Source: Hyperoodon ampullatus (Eukaryota > Chordata > Mammalia > Artiodactyla > Ziphiidae). Taken from it: a DNA stretch of 64,000 bases. The position numbers and the translations under genes are program-made. The notes beneath the pieces were generated by a model, which had not been told where the DNA came from, ran no database searches, and was given only the letters and a program-made list of their open reading frames with translations. The stretch spans positions 41,846,368-41,910,367 of the forward strand of contig OX457064.1 in assembly GCA_949752795.1 (NCBI GenBank), written 5' to 3'. Positions 1 to 12,680 of the stretch are shown piece after piece; position 1 is the first letter of the stretch, and each line of letters opens with the position of its first letter.

Positions 1-1830
1 TCATAGGATCATCTCAGTAGGTGCATAAAAAGCATTTGACAAGGTTCAATATCCATTTGTGATCAAAGCTCTCAACAAAGTGAGTAGAGAGAGAACATAC
101 CTCAACATATTAAAGTCCATGTATGACAAGCCCACAGCTAGCATCATACTCAGTGGTTACAAGCTGAAAGCTATTCCTCTGAGATCAGGGATAACACAAA
201 GATGCCCACTCTTGCCACTTTTATTCAACATAATTTTAGATGTCCTAGCCAGAACGATTAGGCAGGAAAAAATAACTCACCCATGGAAAGAAAGAAGGAA
301 AAGTGTCACTATCTGCAGGTGACCTGATGTTATATATAAAAAAAACTTGAGAGACTCCATTAAAAACCTGTTAGAACTAATAAAAAAATTATTAAAGTTG
401 TAGTTATAAAATCAGTACACAAATCTGTTGTGTTTCTATACACTAATAATGAACAATCAAGGAAATTAAGAGAACAGTACCATTTACAACTGCATCAAAA
501 AGAACAAAATACCTAGGAATAAATTAAAGAGGTGAAAGACCTGTATATTAAAAATTATAAGACATTAGTGAAAAAAAATTAAAGAAGACCAAATAAATGG
601 AAAGATATTCCATGCTCATGGATTGGAAGAATTAATATTGTTAAAATGTCCATACTACCCAAAGCAATATACAGATTTAATGCAATCCCTGTCAAAATTC
701 CAATGCCATTTTTCACAGAACTAGAACAAAAAAATCTTAAAATTTGTGTGGAATCATAAAAGACCCCAAACAGCCAAAGCAATCCTGAAAAAAAAAGAGC
801 AAGGCTGGAGGCATCACGCTACCTGATTTCAAAGTATTACAAATGTATAGTAATTAAAACAGTATGGTATTGGCATAAAAGCAGACACATAGATCAATGG
901 AACAGAATAAACCCATACATATATGGTCAATTAATTTATGACAAGGAGCCAAGAATAAACAATGGGCAAAGGAGAGTCTTTTCAATGTGTGGTATTGGGA
1001 AAATTGAACAGCCACAAGCAAAAGAATGAAACTGGAATACTGTTTTATACTATATACAAAAACTAACTCAAAATGGATTAAAGACTTACAGAATGTAAGA
1101 CCTGAAACCATAAAACTCCTAGTAGGAAACATAGGCAGTAAACTCCTTGACATAGGTCTTGTTGATGATTTTTGAATCTGACACCAAAAGCAAAAGCAGC
1201 AAAAGCAACAAAAGCAAAAATAAACAAGTGGGACTGTATCAAACTAAAAAGCTCTGCACAGCAAAGGAAACTATCAACAAAATGAAAAGGCAACCTACTG
1301 AGAGAAAATATTTGCAAATCATGTATCTGATAAGGGACTAGTATGCAAAATATATAAAGAACTCATACAACTCAAACAAAACAATTAAAAAATGGCAGAA
1401 AAAATGAATAGTCTTTTTTCCGTAGAAAAAAAGGTACATGAAAAGATGCTCAACATCATTAATCATCAAGGAAATGCAAATCAAAACCACAATGAGACAC
1501 AACTTCATACTTGTTAGAATGGATATTATATAAAAGACTAGAAGTAACAAGTGTTGGCAAGGATGTGAGAAGAAGGGAACCATTGTGTATTGTTGGTGGA
1601 AATGTAAATTGGTGCAGCCACTATGGAAAACACTATCTCAAAAATTAAAAGTAGGACTACTATATTTTCCAGTAGTTCTGCTGGGCATTTATTTAAAGAA
1701 GGCCAAAACACTACTTCAGAAATATATATGTAGCCTCATGTTCATTGAAGCATTATTTACGATAGCTCAAATATAGAAGCAACTTAAGTGTCCATCAATG
1801 GATGAATGAATAAAGAAGCGGTGGTGTGTG

Positions 1831-1864
<34 letters not shown>

Positions 1865-2150
1865 GGAATATTACTCAGCTGTAAAATACAATGAAATCAT
1901 GCTATTTGCAACAACATGGATGGAACTCAAGGACCTTATGCTAAGTGAAATAAGTCAGATAGAGAAAGACAAATACTATATATGTGTGTGTGTGTTAGTG
2001 CATAGAAAAGAATAAACCTAAAACTAAGGTTATAGGTCCAAAAACAGTAGTGGTTGCCGAGTGGGGGATGGGGATGGGGTAAATGAAAGAACTGTTTGCT
2101 TGTTTTATAGTTTAAATAAATTGACTAAAAAATAAAATATAATTTATTTT
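1..2150 (+). mobile_element. L1 LINE, 3' half, decayed and cut by the window edge
   Basis: The sequence encodes broken pieces of L1 ORF2: the end of the reverse transcriptase (ypDKPTA..ILSG, then [24 protein letters not shown], about 115-270) and the C-terminal region including MEYYSAVKYNEIMLFATTWMELK near 1862-1930. Many stops and frameshifts break it. A 3' UTR rich in A ends near 2150. A (CA)n tract lies inside. The divergence indicates an old insertion. It starts left of the window. Confidence 0.9.
1834..1862 (+). repeat. (CA)n microsatellite inside the L1
   Basis: About 14 uninterrupted CA units lie within the decayed L1 ORF2 end. A short TG-rich stretch follows at about 1981-1996. Confidence 0.9.
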
Positions 2151-4865
2151 TTAGGAAAAAAACTGGGGTTGGATATTGAGCATATCACTAAAGTCATATT
2201 TGACTAAAGAACTGAGGCCTTCTTCCATGTTCCAGTCTTCCTATTAAATACGTGGACTTCTGTGTGGTCCTAGAGAGGCAGATGGATGTTGCCAAAATGA
2301 CTGAATTTAGATCTCTTACCAGCCAAACAAGGAGAGGCTTGGAGTCAGATGCAATTTGATTTAATGACAAGAAAGATAATGTGACATTTCTTGCTCATGT
2401 ACTTAGAAACTGAAAATTATAATGGCTGCAAGTATTGAGCAATAAAAATTCCTTTGAAAATTAACTATAAACATAACTCTGAATAATTAAATTAGAATTA
2501 CTTTCCTCTGCTATAAACATCAAAAGGCAAAGTTCAAACTATATATATCAAATAAACATATATGTTCCAATAGAATGAAAGTAGTGTTCTGTTTGTTAGA
2601 ATGCATCATCGTAGGTAAAAACTCTCTAGGACTCTTCAATGCACAGAAAAATTTAAAGCTCTCAAATTTGTTTTTACAAACTCAAGGGGTGAGACCTAAC
2701 ATAAAAAATATACAGCATTCTTTAGCCCTTATCTGTGTACATCACTACACATTGAAGAGATTTGCCTCTACAAAGCTTTGTTATTTTGAGAGACAGCCCA
2801 GTGAACTTGTCACCATTCATGATGCAGTGGTGCGAAAAAACTCCACTGTGTGTCAAGTATCCTAACTCTAGTCCCAGTTTCTGATTTTACATCTGTGGAC
2901 TTGGTTAAATTGCTTAACTCTTCTGATTCTCAGAAGTATCCTCTGTAAGTTAAAAGGATTGTGATAAGAGGCTCCAAAGCTTCAGCCAACTTGAATTTTC
3001 TATTACAGTGGTAATTTTTTCCAAATACTTTGTTTCCCTGGCCTTTAGCCAAATATCCTAAGAACTACCATCTTAACTGACATTCATGTATTAATGTTGA
3101 AAGTTAAAGGAGTCACTACAATGATTCTCTCATCAGCTAACACTTTTGGAATTCCCTTTTCTTATTGTCTTCGGAGTCCATCTGAGTTACACAAGAGCGT
3201 GAGTCTCAATACTAGTACGTTAAACTCACATCAGTGTTTGAACAAAAGCAACATTACCCACTTTGTTTTATTCACAAGATGCCCTCCAAAAGGTTTTAGT
3301 TGTTTCAAAGAAAATCCATACTCAAAGACTCCCTTATGTTAAAATTATTCAATAAGAATATCCTGCCAGCATTGATGCCAGCTACAAAGGATGAAATCTG
3401 AAAGTGTTTTAGGTGATGGCGGTGTCTTTGAAATAAACATCATCCTTTAGTCTATATATTGTATTCAATTCACTAAATATAAGGAATGTATATTTGCCTT
3501 ATTTATGATTTTCTTCAAGAAATGACCTTTTCTAGAAGCATCTGTTAGGCATGTGCCCACTGCTAACCAGAGCCAAACTATCAAAGCGCCAGCATTCTTT
3601 TGAATTGAAAGATCTAGAATGTTTGCTGGAAATCAGCTCAATAATGACACAATCACAATATGCATACATATTTTTTATACATTAGCCTTTATCAATAGGA
3701 ATTGTTTGCAATACTTTAACGAGACTAAAACAAGGGCATTCATTTGAATTCAATACTCAGAGGAGTCCACAGGATTTGAGGGCAGGGAAGAAAGCAGAGA
3801 AAGGTAGTAATTCCATTTTATATTTGGGAAAACTGAAGCAGAGGCATAATTGAGTTCCAAAAGTTATGGAGGAGGTGATGTTAAATCTAGAACATAAAGA
3901 ATTTTTTTTCAACTCATAGGAAGTTTTATTGCAAAAGGACCCTGTACACAATTATCAGTTCTAGTACCTTAATAGCCACCCAACGAGTCATTTTTTTGAA
4001 AAATATATAACTAATAAAGACATTTAAATTAACATAACTCTAATATTGACTATGGCCTTTTTTTTCCTTCTCTTTCTATCTGAGTTGAAGATCAGTGTCC
4101 CAAGACACCTTAAATAAAATCTATGTAAGAACAGTAAGCTTGTGAGGCAAATGCAGCTGCATGTTCCACTGCCCTTCCTCTCAGCCAGGAAAGATTATTG
4201 TCTGGTTGTTGTCTCAAATCCTCACATTATAACATTCTGGAGCCCCTTTCATGTATCAGGACTAAAAGATGAGACTCCGAGAAATCAAGAGCAATCGATG
4301 TGAACTTCAGTTAGCATGTGACATCAACAGAACTGCTGAAAATTTCAATGGAAAATCCACAAAAATGTTGTACAGCAACAATACTTCCATTAAAAAAAAC
4401 AAAAAGAATCGTAAGCCATTTATCTTCCATTGGATGAAAAGAAATAAAGTTAGATTAAGTTTCGCAGTAAAACTTTCTGGCTATACTTTGTACTTACTGA
4501 AGTACAAGAATATTTAGCCAATAAGGTGAGTTTTTGCCCATTCCCTAAAGGAAAATTATACGACTAACTAACACAAAATAGATAATATGGGGGTGGAGGG
4601 GGGAATGCAGTCTGTCTTGTGAAGTGTCTATGAAATTTTTACATCTAAACAGCAAAGAAATCATATCTTTGGTTTCTTTAACCCACAGAAAATAAGTTAA
4701 GCAGTCAAATTGTAGAAACTTGTATGAATAGACAAATGTCATAAATATTTTTCTTTCTCTCCATATTTAAAAAATGCCTTTATATTTATATATTTATCTA
4801 TGCACACATAGACTTACCCTAAAGTATCCATATTTTCAATCTCTGATTTAAAATTCTCACCTCAT
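2151..4865. other. Intergenic AT-rich sequence
   Basis: No gene is recognisable. A MIR-like fragment lies at about 2865-2955, with the characteristic order 'ctctgg/gact..tta..ttct..tctcag..cct' for the 5' part of MIR. Short ORFs here show no codon bias or known protein. Confidence 0.6.
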
Positions 4866-5075
4866 GGGGACTGCCCTGGCAGTCCAGTTGTTAAGACTTC
4901 ACCTTCCAATGCAGGGGTAAAGGTTCAATCCCTGGTCGGGGAGCTAAGATCCCACATGCCTTGGGGTCAAAAAAACAAAACATGAAACAGAAGCAATATT
5001 GTCACAAATTCAATAAGGACTTTAAAAATGGTCCACGTCAAAAAAGCTTTAAAAAAATAAATAAAATTCACAACC
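4866..5075 (+). mobile_element. Old CHR-type SINE
   Basis: The sequence starts gggactgccctggcagtcc and has the tRNA-derived box B-like segment ggttcaatccctggtcggg, followed by a degenerate tail with A-rich runs near 5041-5065. It is clearly the same family as the CHR SINEs elsewhere in the window but more divergent, so an older copy. Confidence 0.8.
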
Positions 5076-6039
5076 TTTTTTTAAAGACTTAAAAATTATG
5101 TCTGTATGTATGATATTATTTGGAAAACAAATCTTTTGTAATAGTATATAACTACCTCCTGACAATATTAGCAGTCACTTCCTAAATTCTATATATTGTA
5201 TTCACTTTACCAAACAGGAAATGCGAATTGCCCTTCTTTGTTATTCTTCCATTAAAGATATGCCATTTCATTGAATTAAAGACTTTTGTTGAACATAAGC
5301 CAACCATTAGAATGAGATTATGAATACCAAATGTACATACATGTCCTACGCCTTTTCATTCTTAAAAGTGTGGGAGAATAGAAGGGAATAGAAGAGACTT
5401 ATGAAGCATCCAAGTAGTTCTGTCCTTAGACAAGAGGGGACTCATACTTGACAAGGGTCCCACACTTATATAGACCTTCACGTGAATTTTTGTCCCCAAA
5501 TATAATTTTGCCCTGAAAAGATTGATTAGCTTGTATTTAAACGTCATTTCAGCCATTCTTGGTAATGATCATATATCAGAGATTCTTCTTTAGAACCAAG
5601 GATGTATACAGCAAATGTCATTGGAAGTTTCCCTCTTACATCCTCATTCCCCACACTCCACCACTTTTGCATTTTAGTAATGGCTAAATTGATAATACAA
5701 ATCAAGAAAGGATTCGTGCTTGTGGAGATTGGTGAGAAAATGGAGAGAAATAATTTTTGAATGATAAAAAATTTGTATTTATACTGTAGGATTTCCTTAG
5801 TTTCATAGTTCCTTACACACTTTGGATCAAGGAGGCTACTCTGGGCTCCCCAACTACAGCTACAGCTGTCACTCCATAGAGTTGAGGCCAACACTCTGGA
5901 TTCCAAGGAAAGGTGGTAGTAATAAGGGAGAACTAAAGTGCAAAACAGCTGGTAGAAAGTTAAGAAATAAAATAAAAATAATTGTTGATAGTATGTAGCT
6001 GTTATTATAAGTGTATCATAAACTGGTCATTTCAATTAA

Positions 6040-6180
6040 CAAAAACCTTATAAACTGGGTGCTATTTTTATCCGCATTTCAAAAATGTAGAAACAGGGCT
6101 TACAGAGATTAAGCAACCTGCCCAGGATCACACAGCTATTAAATGGCTGAAGCAAATTTGGAATCAGGCAACGTAGCCCC
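6040..6180 (+). mobile_element. MIR SINE fragment
   Basis: Core motif of MIR is visible: 'agagattaagcaacctgccc' followed by 'aggatcacacagct' and 'aaatggctgaagc'. Diverged, with no TSD seen. Confidence 0.75.
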
Positions 6181-6369
6181 AGGAATTCATCCTTCTCAAT
6201 GTCCACCTCCTCTTCCATCTTCTCTCAGCTGAATGCAACATATTTCTTTATTATTATTTGTCTTCCTGGGCAAGGAGAAGCCTGTTTCTATTCAGAAGAA
6301 CTTCAACTCCAAAATCAGCTATTTTTAATTTGATAAAATAAATTGGTATAACCTATTAGAAAGTGAATG

Positions 6370-6585
6370 TGCCAAACATTGATCTAAGTGCTTGACAAGA
6401 GATAATTCCTTTTATTGACTCTGTGATGGAGGTATTTAATTATCCCCATTTTGCAGAAGAACAAACAAAGGCACAGAAAAGTAAAATAACTTGCCCAAGG
6501 TCGCACAGCTGCTAAGTAGAAAAGCTAGGATTTGCAACATGGCAGTCTGGCTTCAGAACCTACATTCTTAAGCAGGGCTGACTTC
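6370..6585 (+). mobile_element. MIR SINE fragment
   Basis: The order 'ctaagtgcttgacaag', 'attatccccattttgcagaa', 'taacttgcccaaggtcgcac' and 'agctgctaagtag' is diagnostic of MIR. It is the second MIR within 500 bp. Confidence 0.85.
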
Positions 6586-7234
6586 TCATTAGGCACATAG
6601 ACATAGAGCCAAGGGCCTGCCATATTTTAGAGGACCATAAAAAATGTTTCAATTTAAGTTTCTTTTAAAATCAGAAGCAAAAAATGAATTTAATAATAAC
6701 AAGTAGATAATAAGTATAATATCAACTGTATAATATAACTAATATCATAACACTGAATATATAATTTCAGATTTCTTATCCCAAGACAGTCTTAAAATAT
6801 AACAATATAATTATATAGTTTTACTATTAATTTTTAATGGAGGAAGGAGCCCATGAAAGCAAAGCTTTCAGGGTTCAAAGAAGTCAAATCTAGCCATGTT
6901 CTTAACCATTGTGCTATGCTGCCTCTCATTAAAAAATAAAGTTCACAGTCACTCTTAAGTTTTGTTGTAGAAATAACTTTCCCCAATAGTTATCTGCCTA
7001 TTATTTAGCATCCTTCATATTTCCCAGGCAATGGCATGCTATTATGTTTTCCCAACCAAAACAAATTAAGAAATAAGAATCATCCTTTTCATGCAAATAT
7101 CACTTATTACATTTAAACCTATACTGACAATCATAAGGAAAAGTAGACACAATAAAAGGTAGCTGAGGTCAATTTCACAAAGCCTAGCACTCAAGTCAAA
7201 CAAGTTCATTCTCTAAGTCTGTGAGCCTGTTTCT
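6586..7234. other. Intergenic AT-rich sequence
   Basis: No gene is recognisable. A short MIR-like tail follows to about 6940, ending near 'cttaaccattgtgctatgctgcctc', which is typical of an MIR 3' end, so 6840-6930 may be a displaced MIR piece. Confidence 0.5.
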
Positions 7235-7741
7235 CTTTTGTAAATAAGTTCATTTGTATCATTTTTTAAATTTAAATTCTGCATGTAAGTGATATCAGTG
7301 ATATTTGTCTTTGTCCGTCTGATTTACTTCACTTAGTATGATGACCTCCAGGTCTATCCATGTTGCTGCAAATGTCATTATTTCATTATTTTTAGTGGCT
7401 GAGTAATATTCCCTTGTATATATGTACCACATCTTCTTTATCCATTCTTCTGTCGATGCACATTTATGTTGCTTCCATGTCTTGGCGATTGTAAACAATG
7501 CTGCAGTGAACATTGGGGTGCATGTATCCTTTTGAACCATGTTTTTCTCTGGATGTATGCCCAGGAGTAGGATTGCTGGATCATATGGTAGCTCTATTTT
7601 TAGTTTTTTAAGGAACCTCCATACTGTTCTCCATAGTGGCTGTACCAATTTACATTCCCACCAACAGTGTAGGAGCATTCGAAAAAGGCATCTTTCGTGT
7701 TCACGTGGTAGTACTGAATCAGTATAATTAGCAGACCTCAT
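7235..7741 (-). mobile_element. L1 LINE fragment, ORF2 C-terminus
   Basis: The minus strand carries an open frame of 148 codons over 7295-7741 matching the L1 ORF2 C-terminal region, with the [33 protein letters not shown] and TREYYSATKNNEIM-type blocks. The element is 5'-truncated at 7741 and begins in the short 3' UTR near 7235. It is less decayed than the L1 at the left edge. The ORF is a retrotransposon relic, not a host gene. Confidence 0.92.
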
Positions 7742-8559
7742 TGTAAACTCCTTCAGAATTGCTGCCTTTTTTTTGCTCTGATAATTTACGCAAGTATTTT
7801 ACAAACTGTAACCCATAGGGCTTTAGTCCTAAAAATGTTCTAAGAGGGAAAAATGTTAGATGATCAACTACTTCTGGAAATTTTATTGTACTGTCTCAAT
7901 CCAGGTCCCCACCTTCCCCATCTCTAGGGGGCTCTAAACCACCACCATGGAGATTTAATTCACTCAGAGCATTAGTGCGTTGAAGGTTCTGATAAGTGCC
8001 AAAGGGTTATTTGCTTTCTTTTGTTTTGTCTTAAATTGATTTAATTATGTTCCCTTCAGGATTTCTCAAACTTTCAAACCTACCCTGGCAACTTTTTCCT
8101 CTCCAGATATCTATTAGTATTTCAAGATCAAGTCCTTCCCTCAAGAAAAACTTTGGGAAACTCTGTTCTGTTTATTGTGTAGTCACATTTGTCCCGACTA
8201 CACATTAGAAAGTGCTTCAAACCAGACTTGAGCAATTATTCAGCAGCCAATTATTCATGGTCTTGAGGTGCCTGGGAGTCATACGAGCTGAGGTTTGCAG
8301 CTCTGTTCCTCCACTTGATGGCTCTGTGACTTCAGGTGATTCCTTTTTCCTTTTTTTTTAAATCAGTTTCCTAGACTGTAAAATGGGACACCAGTACCAC
8401 TGTTGCAGTATTGTTCTGAAGATCTAGTGAGAGAAATCATGCAGTATATAATATGCCCACTGCACAGCTTAGCACAGCGCAGAACTCAATGTTTTTTTTC
8501 ACAAACAAACAGTTAAATATTAACCAAAAAAATTCTGATTTAAAAAAAAATCCTTTCCC
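7742..8559. other. Intergenic sequence with MIR-like fragment
   Basis: No gene is recognisable. An MIR-like piece at about 8285-8435 carries 'tggctctgtgacttcaggtg' and 'cagtttcctagactgtaaaatggga'. Segment 8542-8559 is the left TSD of the following SINE. Confidence 0.65.
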
Positions 8560-8767
8560 GGGCTTCCCTGGTGGCGCAGTGGTTGAGAGTCCGCCTGCCG
8601 ATGCAGGGGACACGGGTTCGTTCCCCGGTCCGGGAGGATCCTACATGCCGCGGAGCGGCTGGGCCCGTGAGCCATGGCCGCTGGGCCTGCGCATCCGGAG
8701 CCTGTGCCCCGCGGCAGGAGAGGCCACAGCAGTGAGAGGCACGTGTACCCCCCAAAAAAAAAAAAAA
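8560..8767 (+). mobile_element. CHR SINE (cetacean type), complete with TSD
   Basis: The copy starts gggcttccctggtggcgcag, contains the tRNA-like box B (gggttcgttcc), a GC-rich tRNA-unrelated body and a 14-A tail. It is flanked by a perfect duplication of tcctttccc preceded by A runs (8542-8559 and 8754-8776). It is GC-rich and little decayed, so young. The ORFs through it on both strands are SINE by-products. Confidence 0.96.
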
Positions 8768-9279
8768 TCCTTTCCCATCCCAGTTTTATAAATTCCTACG
8801 TAATGGTTAATTTACTCATTTGCATTAGTGGGCTACCTGGCAATTTCCGTGACTATTGAAAAATAATTTTACATGAGACTAATTATAAAGCAGATCAATT
8901 TTTAGAACAAATGTCCTTGAAAACATCTCTTTAATTTCCATTTAATTTGAACAGATTCATCTGCAGACCTTATTCATGCAAAACTCCCATTGATGTCACT
9001 TCATTCCAAACTAAATTAGGTGATCCAAAGATGAAGTAGAATCACTGAACAGACACAAGAATATTGTGCTTGTACTGTGGCTCCACAGCTTAAAAACCCG
9101 GAAGAAGAGGACGAAGTGGAGGGAAAAAACAATGATCAAAATATTGAAAGGCCAGAGCTTAAGTGAAGGTGTAAACGAACAAAGTAGAATTTTAGGCCTT
9201 GTCAGGGACAGTTTGAGACAGGATTTATAGAAAAGCGTAATAGATCCCATCTTGCCTTGAACGTACCTCTAGTTAACTG

Positions 9280-9430
9280 TATTCGTTCAGTGTGTATTTG
9301 GTGAATGCTTCATTTGAGCTAGGTCCAATTCCAGGCAGGTTTGTAAATAAAATAATCAACAAGACCACCAGGATCCACCCAGCTTTCCTGAAGCTACGTC
9401 TTGTAGTGGGGAAGGAAGAGTCAGGGAACA
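9280..9430 (+). mobile_element. L2 LINE 3' fragment
   Basis: Motifs 'tgtgtatttggtgaatgctt', 'gagctaggtccaattccaggc' and 'aataatcaacaagacc' resemble the ancient L2 3' end, with direction given by this order. Heavily diverged. Confidence 0.6.
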
Positions 9431-9854
9431 AACAAAAACCAGGGCATATATGTAAACAAGTGGGAATATTTTAAACAAGCTAAATCCTATGATGAATAAA
9501 GCAGATTAATATGCCAGAGAAACAGTGAGTTAGGGGAAACATGGGGTGAGTCACGGAGGGCCTCTCTAAAAGGCTGCTTGGCTTGGATATCTCTCCTTCT
9601 AGCTTATGCTTTTCATCTATTGGGGGTGCTATGTTGTTTGTGTCTTCCTCATATAACACAGTGCCTGGTATGCTGTGATGATGAGTGCTGAGACCTGCAG
9701 CTGCACTTCTCCATTTGCTGAACAGAGAATTTAATAAGAGGAAATAAGTTTCCACTTCAGCATAAGGGATTTAGTTTAGCTATTACTAAGCATATCTCAA
9801 TCCTGAAGCGTTAAATCCCTAAATGGTGTTGTAATTTGAAGTTCTTGATTTCCT

Positions 9855-10300
9855 TTGGCTGTTAGTTTTCTCGGGCTGCCACAACAAAATACCACAGACT
9901 GGCTTAACAATGGAAATTTATTTTCTCACAGTTGCGAAGATTGGAAATCCAGGATCTGGGTGCCAGCATGGTCATGTTCTGGTGAGCGCTCTCTTCCTGG
10001 CTTGGCTTTTCACTGTGCTCAAGAAGCTGTGAGTGGAGAGGGAGGGAGGGAGGGGGAGAGAAGGAGGGTAGGAGGAAGGGGGAGGGAGGGAAGGGATTTG
10101 AGAGAGAGAGAGAGAATGAGAGTTCCTCTTTCTTTTCCTTCTTCTTCTTCTTATGAGGCCACTAAACCCATCATGAGGGCCCTACCCTCATGAACTAATC
10201 TAACCCTAATTACCTCCCAATACCATCAGAATGGGGGTTAGAGCTTCAACATAAGAATTTGGGGAGGAGGGACCCAAACATTCAGTCCAGACACGCATCT
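9855..10300 (+). mobile_element. Ancient interspersed repeat, family not assigned
   Basis: The stretch 'gggctgccacaacaaaatac', 'cacagactggcttaacaatg', 'atttattttctcacagttg', later 'accctcatgaactaatctaa' and 'cataagaatttgggga' is a widely repeated mammalian element, but I cannot name its family from memory. It is interrupted by a purine-rich simple repeat, which gives rise to the arginine/glutamate-rich ORF 9855-10193; this is not a gene. Confidence 0.7.
10033..10115 (+). repeat. Purine-rich (GGGA/GA)n simple repeat
   Basis: About 80 bases of G and A in GGGA and GA units, interrupted only occasionally by a pyrimidine. It could form triplex or G-quadruplex structures. Confidence 0.85.
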
Positions 10301-10529
10301 TTAACAAGAGGATGTGTTTAATAAGTCCTTTAACAGTCATCCCTCAGAGATGACTGAGGTGATAGGAATACAGCCGTGAGTAAGATGAAGTCCCTGTTCT
10401 CTTGGAGCCTTGGGTCTAATTGTGGAAGCCATTTTGCATAAATTAAAATGGCAAGTAAATCTGTGTTCCATCTGTGATAGATTGGACATTTGAAAAGAAA
10501 AAAGTTCTTAGAGTCAGCCTCTAAGATTG

Positions 10530-11000
10530 CCACCAGTGGTCCCAGCTTCCTAATATTCACACCTTTGTGCCATCTCCCTCTCACATGGTATTAGTCTGTA
10601 TGACCAATAGTCTATGGCAGAATTGACGGTTTGACTTCCGAGATTAGGTTGTGAAAGACTGATTTCCATCTTGAGCTGCCTCTCTTAGATTATTGGTACT
10701 TGAAAGCCTTGTCATCAGAAGCCCTATGGAGAAACACATGGTGAAAAACTGAGCTATGTGGCCAATAGTCACAAGGAACTGAGAGCACCAGCCACTACAT
10801 GAGTGAGCTTGGCAGCAGATTTCCTAGCTCCAGATCACAGCTTGACTACAGCCTCGGGAGAGACCCTGAGCCAGAAACACCCAGCTAGGTTTCTTTTAGA
10901 TTCCTGATTCACAGAAATAGTGAGATAATAAATGTGGATTAACTTAAGCCATTAAATTTGGAGGTAGTTTGTAACTCAGTGCTGGATAACTAATGCTGGT
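10530..11000 (+). mobile_element. LTR-like relic, probably MaLR (MLT1) type
   Basis: The end, with 'gtgagataataaatgtggat', 'taagccattaaatttggagg' and 'ggataactaatgc', resembles the 3' end of mammalian MaLR LTRs of the MLT1 group, and the body has the usual 'cacagcttgactacagcctc' type context. It is an old non-coding copy with no internal coding sequence. Confidence 0.6.
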
Positions 11001-12479
11001 CTTTCACTGCAGATAATTTGAAAGACAGTGATCTAGAGTGTTCTTGATCAGTGATCAGACATGGAAGGCTTAAGTAAGAATTGATAAGTTCTAAATAAGT
11101 ATGGCTCTATGTGTTGGAAAATAAGAAGAGTAGTGATGGCACTGATAACAAACTTGATGAGCTACTGATGCCCCTTTGAGCTATAAGACTGAATTATCTA
11201 GAAACCAAGCACGGATATCTCACATTACGTCATGAATGAGTCAAATAACAAGAGCTATTTATAATGAATGTCATGGCCTTTTCCTCTGTTTTAACTGATA
11301 ACACTTATTATTTTAAGGATTCTGATATTTCAGTCGGAGTGGGTGTGAGAATATGTATATGCATAGGAAAGAATATCTTTGTTTTAACTCTGAATGCAAA
11401 ATTATTTTTAGGTCTCATCCATATACATACCTGCTTCCTGAACGCCTTTCTGATAATGCCTTCCTTTATGGACTCAAATGATGTCAAGAGTGTCAGATAC
11501 AAATCTTTCCTGACAAAGGTAAGACTCTCATCAAAAATAACTTATTTTTCTGGGTGGACTGTGTTGCTCCAAGATATATTTGATAAACTTATGAGCATTG
11601 ATATTATTTGACACAAGAGAAATAAGGAGTAATTTCAATTTAGAATATAAAAGTGAACCAAGAATAAAAACCTGAGTTGTATTTAGAGTGTGTCATACAG
11701 ATACAAAGAAGATTTGTAGCTTTCTTTGATGTGCTCACATGAAATGCCTGTAGTCAAAGGGCTATTTTTAAACTTGAGAAGAAATTCAGGACAAAAGGAA
11801 CATTTTAAATATAAAAGAGAATTCAGGAAGATCACAAAGAAGTGAAATCACTATTACAAAGTTCAAAGACACATTGTTCTTCAAATACCCAGAAACTGAC
11901 TTAAGGATCATTGGTGACCCTCACTCAGGGAAGACTTTCTAGGTATTAAGGAAGTGATGGACATGAGGCTGTTCTTTTGCCCCCTTTGCAGAAACTGCTC
12001 TGTTTGGACAACTTTTCTGTTTTACTTTCTTGAGACTAATTCCTCTGTTGTGCACTGCCGTGAAGCAACATTTTCTCTCTCCTTCAACTACTGTGCTAGA
12101 GTTTTGAACTCAGCAAGGAGATCTTAACTGCAAGATAATTGGCATGTGGTGTCAGGCGTCACGTTGGCTGATCACTAGAGACCAGGGAGAGGAATCTGAT
12201 GTGTCAGTCCCCTGCCTGAGCAGGATAAGTATTGGAGACCAGGAATTGACCTCCACATTGATGGGAAGCTAGAAAATTATTTTAAACATGGACAGGAAGT
12301 CCATGACAGGAAGTCAGGCTGACTGTTCTTAGGTATTAAGGGACAGTTCTAAAAGTCATCTGGAAGGTCACAGGGATGGATCTGAGACATCAGGCCAAGA
12401 AGGACTGACCCAGAGAGGAGAAATCTTTTGTCTTATGTCAGAGAAAAGCTCTAACACACAGGACAAGAAAGGCAATTTC
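11001..12479. other. Intergenic sequence without recognisable features
   Basis: No transposon or gene is recognisable. The ORF at 11264-11611 (115 codons) has no recognisable protein similarity and sits in ordinary AT-rich DNA, so I do not call it a gene. Confidence 0.6.
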
Positions 12480-12680
12480 TATGAGTACCAACTCTGCGAG
12501 GCAATTTAGATACATTAGCTCATTTCTTCCTCACAGCAATTTTGGAAAAGAGGTCTTATATCCATTATATAGCTGTGGAAACTGAGACTCAGAGACATGA
12601 CATAATTTAGCCTGTGTTGGACCGGCATTCAGATCTATGACCGTCTGATACAAAATCCTCTTTCCACTACACCACTGTTT
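12480..12680 (+). mobile_element. MIR SINE fragment
   Basis: The series 'ttagctcatttcttcctcac', 'agcaattttggaaaagaggt', 'gtggaaactgagactcagag' and 'cctctttccactacaccac' is the standard MIR body and tail in + orientation. Confidence 0.85.

Noticed and set aside
5544..5906. A 120-codon minus-strand ORF
   Set aside because: No recognisable protein, no splice or promoter context, and ordinary AT-rich codon content; chance ORF.
7295..7741. A 148-codon minus-strand ORF that could be taken for a gene
   Set aside because: It is the C-terminal part of L1 ORF2 inside a 5'-truncated L1.
8453..8859. GC-rich ORFs on both strands with proline/glycine-rich products
   Set aside because: They run through a complete CHR SINE with TSD; similar spurious ORFs occur in the other SINE copies at 48400, 54816 and 58586.
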